64,000 nucleotides of DNA from assembly GCA_046349615.1 (NCBI GenBank), contig JAXMBZ010000011.1:122797-186796 (forward strand). The letters are read 5' to 3'. Position 1 is the stretch's first letter, and each line of letters starts with the position of its first letter. The position numbers and the translations under genes were made by a program. The stretch comes from JADJNY01 sp046349615. GTDB lineage: Bacteria > Planctomycetota > UBA1135 > GCA-002686595. The notes below the pieces were generated by a model. The model worked only from the letters and a program-made list of their open reading frames with translations. It had not been told where the DNA came from and did no database searches. Of this stretch, positions 59,885 to 64,000 are shown piece by piece.

Positions 59885-62800
59885 GTGATCCCCGCGTCCG
59901 TCGCGCTCCTCACCCTCCTCGGCACGCCCCAGTCGGCGGGCGCCGCGGCCGAGTTCGCGACGCCGCCCGGCCTGCGTGTCGAGCTCGGCGCGGCGGAGAC
60001 GGAGCCCGTGCTCGCGCTCGCGTTCGACGCGCGCGACCGCCTCTTCGTCGCGCGCGAATCGGGCGCGATCGTCGCGCTCGACGACGACGACCACGACGGC
60101 GTGCACGCGCGCCCGGTGCTCGTCTCCGACGGATGGAGCCAGGTGCACGCGCTCCTCCCGCGCGACGACGGACTCTGGCTCGTCGGCATGCGCGGCGCGC
60201 GCGCGGGCGTGTGGCGGCTCGCGTTCGACGCGCGCGCCGCGGCCGCTCCGAGCGACGTCTCGGCGACGTCCGACGCACGCGTCGCCGTGGAGCCCGAGCT
60301 CGTGCTCCCCGTGCTCGGCCACACCGAGCACGGCGCGCAATCGCTCGTCGCGACGCCGGAAGGGCACCTGCTGCTTTCCCTGGGGAATTCCGCCTGGATC
60401 GACCCCGCGGCGCCCGCGCGCGCGCCGATGCCGCCGGTCGACCTCGCCGCGCTCCACCCGCTCGACGAACCGCCCGGCACCGCGCTTCCGCGCGCGCCGC
60501 ACGGCTGCGGGACGATCGTCGAGCTCGACGCGCGCGACGGACGCTGGTCCGTGCACTCGTACGGCTACCGCAACCCGTTCGGGCTCGCGTTCGACGCGCA
60601 CGGCGCGCTCTGGACGTGCGACAACGACATGGAGTGGGACCTCGGGTGTCCGTGGTACCGGCCGTCCGCGCTCGTGCGTTGCCTGCGCGGCACCGACCGC
60701 GGCTCGCGCACGGGCGCGCAGCCGTTCCGCGCGGGTTGGCCCGACGCGCTCGCGCCGGAGCTCGATCTCGGCCGCGCTGCGCCGACCGCGGTCGTGTCGG
60801 GACATCGGACGAACCTGCCCGAGCCGTGGCGGAGCGCGGTCTTGATGGGCGATTGGACGGGCGCGCGCGTGCTCGCGCTGCGACCGGGCGCGGGCGACGA
60901 CGCGGTGCGCGAGCTCCTGCGCGCGCGCACGACGTTCGCCGTGACGAGCCTCGCGGTGCGGAGCGACGGCGCGCTCTACGTCGCGAGCGGCGGCCGCGGG
61001 ACGCGGGGACGCATCGTGCGCGTCGTGCCCGAGACGCTGACGGCCGTTCACTCGGAGAAGGAGACCGCACGCACGGAGCGCGAGCCCGCGCGCGTCGACG
61101 CCGATCCCGCGCGCACCCGCGACGATGCCGCGCGCGCCGGCGACGATGCCGCGCGCGCGCTCGCCGACGCGGATCCCGAGCGGCGGCTCCGCGCGTGCGA
61201 ACGCTTCGTCGGCGCGGCCGAGCTCGCGCCCGCCGTCCGCGCGCGTCTCTACGAACGCCTCGGCGACGACGATGCGCGCGTGCGGGCCGTCGCGCGCGCG
61301 GCGCTCGCGAACGCGATCGACGACGCGCTCCGCGGCGCGATCGCGCGCGAGACGGACCCGCGGCGTGCGCTCGAAGGCGCGCTGCTGCTCGCGCGGCCCG
61401 GCGTCGAGGACGTCGAGCTCCGCGCCCGCGACGCGCGGATCGCGCACGGCGTGCTCGCGGCGCTCCTCGACGGCGAGTTCGGCCGCGCGCACGCGGGCGA
61501 CGTGCTGCGCGTCGTCGAGCTCGCGTTCCTGCGCCTCGGTCCGCCCGAAGCCACGGCGCGCGCGGCGCTCGTCGCACGGCTCGTCGCGCGCTTCCGCGAG
61601 CTCGATCCCGCCGCGCGGCGCACGGCACTCGTGCTGCTCGCGCACGAAGGCGCGCCCGAATGCGCGCAGCTCGTCGCGAACGCGCTCGACGCAACGGGCC
61701 CGGACGGCGCACGCGCCGTCGCGAATGGGAAGGACGCGACGACGCGCTCCTCCTCGGAAGGTGCGGGCGATGCGAGCCCTCGACTCGACGGCTTCGACCT
61801 GCTCGTCGCCGTGCGCGACGTGCGCACGGGTTGGACGTCCGCGCTGGCCGCGCGCGCGCTCGCGTGGTTCGAGGCGCCCGCGCCGCCGAACGCGGGCGCG
61901 AGCCGCGCCGGGTACCTGAGCGTCGTGCTCCACGCGCTGCTCGAGGACTTCGGGCCCGCGCTGCGCGCCGAGCTCGCGCGCTCGAACGCCGTCGGACCGC
62001 GCGCGCGCGCCGCGCTCGTCGCGCGCGACGAGGACGGCGTCTCCGGCCCCGCGTTCGAAGCGTTGCGCGCCGGCTGGAGCGCGCTTCCCGAGGGCGACGC
62101 AGGCGACGCGCTGCGCGTCGAGCTCCTGCGCGCCGTGCGCGACGCGCGCGACCCCGCGCTGCACGCGTGGCTGCGCGAACGCCTCACGGGCGGGTTGCGC
62201 GAGCGCGAGGAAGCGTTCGCCGCGCTGTGCGCGCACCCCGAGGCCGACGACCGCGCGCTCCTTCTCGCGGGCCTCGCGAGCACCACCTACGGCGTGCCCG
62301 AAACGTGCGCCCGCGCGCTCCGCAGCGTCGCACGCGAGTCGACGCACGCCGACGAGTGGGTGCGCGCGCTCGACGCCGCGCACGAACTCGGCGCGCCGCG
62401 CGGCTGGCCGATGCTCGAACTCGTCGGCGACTGGAGCGGGACCCCCGTCGACGGACAGCGCGGCCGCGCCGCGTTCGATCGCGCGCTCGAGGCCGCCGAA
62501 GCGGCGTTTCGCGCACGTTTTCCCGAGCGGCCGCGCGAGCCCGTGCGCGTGAACGCGCGCCCGCACTGGTCGGCGAACGCGGTGCTCGACTTCCTCGATC
62601 GCAGCGCCGCGCGCCCGGGCTCCGCGCGGCGCGGACGCGCGCTGTTCGAGCGCGCGACGTGCGCGCACTGCCACGCATTCACGCTGACGGGCGGCGACGC
62701 GCTCCCTCCGGTCGCGGGGGCGGGCTTCGGTCCCGACCTGACCGGCGTGACGAAGCGCTTCTCGAGCGCGCAGCTGCTCGAATCGATCCTCGAGCCTTCG

Positions 62801-63619
62801 CGGCGCATCGCGGACGAGTACCGATCGACGCGCTGCGTCCTGCGCGACGAGAGCGTCGTCGAGGGCCGCGTCGTGCGCGAGGACGCGCGCGTGCTCGTGC
62901 TCCTCGGCACGGACGGGCGCGAGACGACGCTCGAGAAGAGCGAACTCGAGGAGCGCGCTCCGTCGCGCACGAGCGCGATGCCCGAGGGCCTCGCCGCCGC
63001 GTTCGGGCTCGAGGACTACAAGGACCTCTTCGCGTTCCTCGACTGCGGCGGCGCGCTCGGCCCCGAGCGCCCCGAGGACGGCGCGTGGACGAAGCTCTTC
63101 GAGGGCCGAAAGCGCCGCGACTGGGACTTCGATCCCGCGCGCTGGCGCCTCGACGGGGACACGCTCGTCGGCGTCGCGGAGTTCCTCGAGCACTCGAGCT
63201 ACCTCCTGTCGAAGTCCGAGCACGGCGACTTCGAGGTCGCGTTCGACGTGCGCCTCGCCGGGGGGAACAGCGGGCTCCAATACCGCTCGCGCGTCGAACC
63301 GGGTGCGGAGGACCCGATCGGCTACCAGGCCGACCTCGGACAGACGTACTGGGGCTCGCTCTTCGCGACGGACGGACGCGGCGCGCTCGCGACGGCGGAC
63401 GAAACCGCGTGGCGCTCCGTCGTCGATCCGCGCGGCTGGGTCCACGTCCACGTGCGCGCGCGCGGCGACGAGCAGCGCATCGAGCTCGGCGGGCTCGTGC
63501 TCGTCGACGCGCACGACGCCGTGCATGCTCGCGGGAGGTTCGGATTCCAACTCCACCGCGGCCTGAAGATGGAATTGCGCGTCGCGGATGCGCGACTCCT
63601 CGATCTCGATCGACGCTGA
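59885..63619 (+). CDS. PVC-type propeller, HEAT-like, cytochrome c and DUF1080 fusion protein
   Basis: 1,244 residues from GTG 59885, which opens a signal-like peptide. Residues ~25-380 are the PQQ/glucose-dehydrogenase-like propeller of planctomycete heme proteins (SYGYRNPFGLAFDAHGALW, DNDMEWDLG, LPEPWRSAVLMGDW). A short Arg/Asp-rich linker with repeated DDAAR precedes ~480 residues of helical HEAT-like repeats. The c-type heme site CAHCH is at 926-930, with GFGPDLTGV and a later Met region; DUF1080 (3-keto-disaccharide-hydrolase type) occupies ~1070-1244 (KLFEGRKRRDWDFD, GNSGLQYRSRVEPG). Such proteins are thought to act in carbohydrate breakdown with electron transfer. The order of domains is common in this phylum. 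Confidence 0.9.
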   Translation: MIPASVALLTLLGTPQSAGAAAEFATPPGLRVELGAAETEPVLALAFDARDRLFVARESGAIVALDDDDHDGVHARPVLVSDGWSQVHALLPRDDGLWLVGMRGARAGVWRLAFDARAAAAPSDVSATSDARVAVEPELVLPVLGHTEHGAQSLVATPEGHLLLSLGNSAWIDPAAPARAPMPPVDLAALHPLDEPPGTALPRAPHGCGTIVELDARDGRWSVHSYGYRNPFGLAFDAHGALWTCDNDMEWDLGCPWYRPSALVRCLRGTDRGSRTGAQPFRAGWPDALAPELDLGRAAPTAVVSGHRTNLPEPWRSAVLMGDWTGARVLALRPGAGDDAVRELLRARTTFAVTSLAVRSDGALYVASGGRGTRGRIVRVVPETLTAVHSEKETARTEREPARVDADPARTRDDAARAGDDAARALADADPERRLRACERFVGAAELAPAVRARLYERLGDDDARVRAVARAALANAIDDALRGAIARETDPRRALEGALLLARPGVEDVELRARDARIAHGVLAALLDGEFGRAHAGDVLRVVELAFLRLGPPEATARAALVARLVARFRELDPAARRTALVLLAHEGAPECAQLVANALDATGPDGARAVANGKDATTRSSSEGAGDASPRLDGFDLLVAVRDVRTGWTSALAARALAWFEAPAPPNAGASRAGYLSVVLHALLEDFGPALRAELARSNAVGPRARAALVARDEDGVSGPAFEALRAGWSALPEGDAGDALRVELLRAVRDARDPALHAWLRERLTGGLREREEAFAALCAHPEADDRALLLAGLASTTYGVPETCARALRSVARESTHADEWVRALDAAHELGAPRGWPMLELVGDWSGTPVDGQRGRAAFDRALEAAEAAFRARFPERPREPVRVNARPHWSANAVLDFLDRSAARPGSARRGRALFERATCAHCHAFTLTGGDALPPVAGAGFGPDLTGVTKRFSSAQLLESILEPSRRIADEYRSTRCVLRDESVVEGRVVREDARVLVLLGTDGRETTLEKSELEERAPSRTSAMPEGLAAAFGLEDYKDLFAFLDCGGALGPERPEDGAWTKLFEGRKRRDWDFDPARWRLDGDTLVGVAEFLEHSSYLLSKSEHGDFEVAFDVRLAGGNSGLQYRSRVEPGAEDPIGYQADLGQTYWGSLFATDGRGALATADETAWRSVVDPRGWVHVHVRARGDEQRIELGGLVLVDAHDAVHARGRFGFQLHRGLKMELRVADARLLDLDRR

Positions 63620-63703
63620 TCCGAGCGTGCGGAGTTCCGAGACGACCGAGCGCACGGCGCGCGCGAGCCTCTAGACTGACGCGCCCCCCCGGAGCGCCCC
63701 GAC

Positions 63704-64000
63704 TTGAACGCCCCCATTCCCGATTCGCCCGGTGAACGCCGCTCGATCCTCGACCTCGTCCGCGCGAAGACGGGCGTCGCGCCGAAGGTGCTGCTCTCCG
63801 ACGTCGACTCGGAGCACGGCGCGTCGCCGATGGTCGATCCGAGCTCGTCGGCGGCGAAGCTCGTGCCGCAGGGCCGCGGGAACTACCAACTCCTCGGTGA
63901 GATCGCGCGCGGCGGCATGGGCGTGATCCTGAAAGGTCACGACACCGATCTCGGCCGCGACGTCGCGGTCAAGGTGCTCGATTCGGAGCTCGCGAAACGG
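63704..64000 (+). CDS. Serine/threonine protein kinase, 3' end outside window
   Basis: The visible 99 residues start at TTG 63704, with GGAG nine bases upstream; the first ATG in frame comes too late, inside the pre-domain region. A ~60-residue leader (IPDSPGERRSILDLVRAKTG) precedes the kinase N-lobe: YQLLGEIARGGMGVILKGHD with the Gly-rich loop, then GRDVAVKVLDSELAKR with the ATP-binding Lys. The layout is that of Hanks-type kinases of planctomycetes. The catalytic loop, any TM segment and sensor domains lie outside. It runs in the same direction as the PVC protein, 84 bases away. Confidence 0.85.
   Translation, partial: MNAPIPDSPGERRSILDLVRAKTGVAPKVLLSDVDSEHGASPMVDPSSSAAKLVPQGRGNYQLLGEIARGGMGVILKGHDTDLGRDVAVKVLDSELAKR

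Noticed and set aside
61080..61170. Short repeat of DDAAR-type units within the PVC gene
   Set aside because: A short Arg/Asp linker in frame, too few units to call a repeat array.
59282..63655. 1,457-codon minus-strand frame across slyD and the PVC gene
   Set aside because: Antisense to two genes with recognised domains, CxxCH heme motif and DUF1080; no domain is seen in the antisense product.
1..64000. tRNA, rRNA, CRISPR, insertion sequence or prophage
   Set aside because: Read through for cloverleaf-like segments, direct repeat arrays, transposase motifs and terminal repeats; none was convincing. A tRNAscan or Infernal run would settle the RNA genes.

Overview
The window is about 64 kb of very GC-rich bacterial DNA, densely coded on both strands. 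Gene content points to a member of the Planctomycetota. The markers are a PVC-type propeller/HEAT/cytochrome c/DUF1080 fusion, a secreted sulfatase, two proteins ending in a Cys-rich tail of the FCFGDGS...FCTPSTFN...NGLEITW type, a kinase with a planctomycete-like N-terminus, a multi-TM/TPR glycosyltransferase-like protein, and many secreted or anchored proteins of unknown role. This is inferred from gene families; no rRNA or marker phylogeny is available. I found no tRNA, rRNA, CRISPR array, insertion sequence or phage gene. Both ends of the window cut genes: an alpha/beta hydrolase on the left and a Ser/Thr kinase on the right.

Layout. 1-18.4 kb is mostly exported or surface proteins: hydrolase, TMTC-like TPR membrane protein, secreted protein with a clean terminator, patatin lipase, an M14 carboxypeptidase pair of which the first has lost its zinc ligands, a DUF3187 lipoprotein, two tandem secreted paralogues whose last ~470 bp are almost identical, and a membrane-anchored regulatory-like-domain protein. 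18.4-23.2 kb is an extracellular acyl-transfer/esterase cluster: two SGNH hydrolases convergent with an MBOAT O-acyltransferase and an SGNH-like partner. 23.3-27.9 kb is one large secreted propeller + Sel1 protein.

28.0-34.8 kb is the regulatory core. A perfect BlaI-type dyad precedes a BlaI repressor, a BlaR1-like M56 protease without a penicillin-sensor domain, and a secreted Cys/coiled-coil protein, closed by a strong terminator. Next come a lipoprotein, an ECF sigma factor and a zinc-finger anti-sigma factor joined by ATGA overlaps. 34.8-41.5 kb holds acylphosphatase, a thioredoxin-fold protein, and a leftward run of two AlgX/AlgJ-like proteins, a cobalamin adenosyltransferase and MiaE.

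41.5-48.7 kb carries a 2TM-RCK protein with no recognisable potassium filter and a complete CzcCBA-type metal efflux operon. 48.7-57.2 kb has the sulfatase, a Ser/Thr dehydratase coupled to a SpoU methylase with an extra C-terminal domain, a SnoaL-like protein, a second anchored regulatory-domain protein, a tRNA-dihydrouridine synthase and a small secreted protein. 57.2-63.6 kb has speA coupled to a SlyD-like isomerase, then the 1,244-residue PVC protein. Because of the base composition nearly every gene has long antisense or out-of-frame open frames; these were discarded. Several starts were reassigned from Shine-Dalgarno position, signal peptides and overlaps, including GTG and TTG starts.
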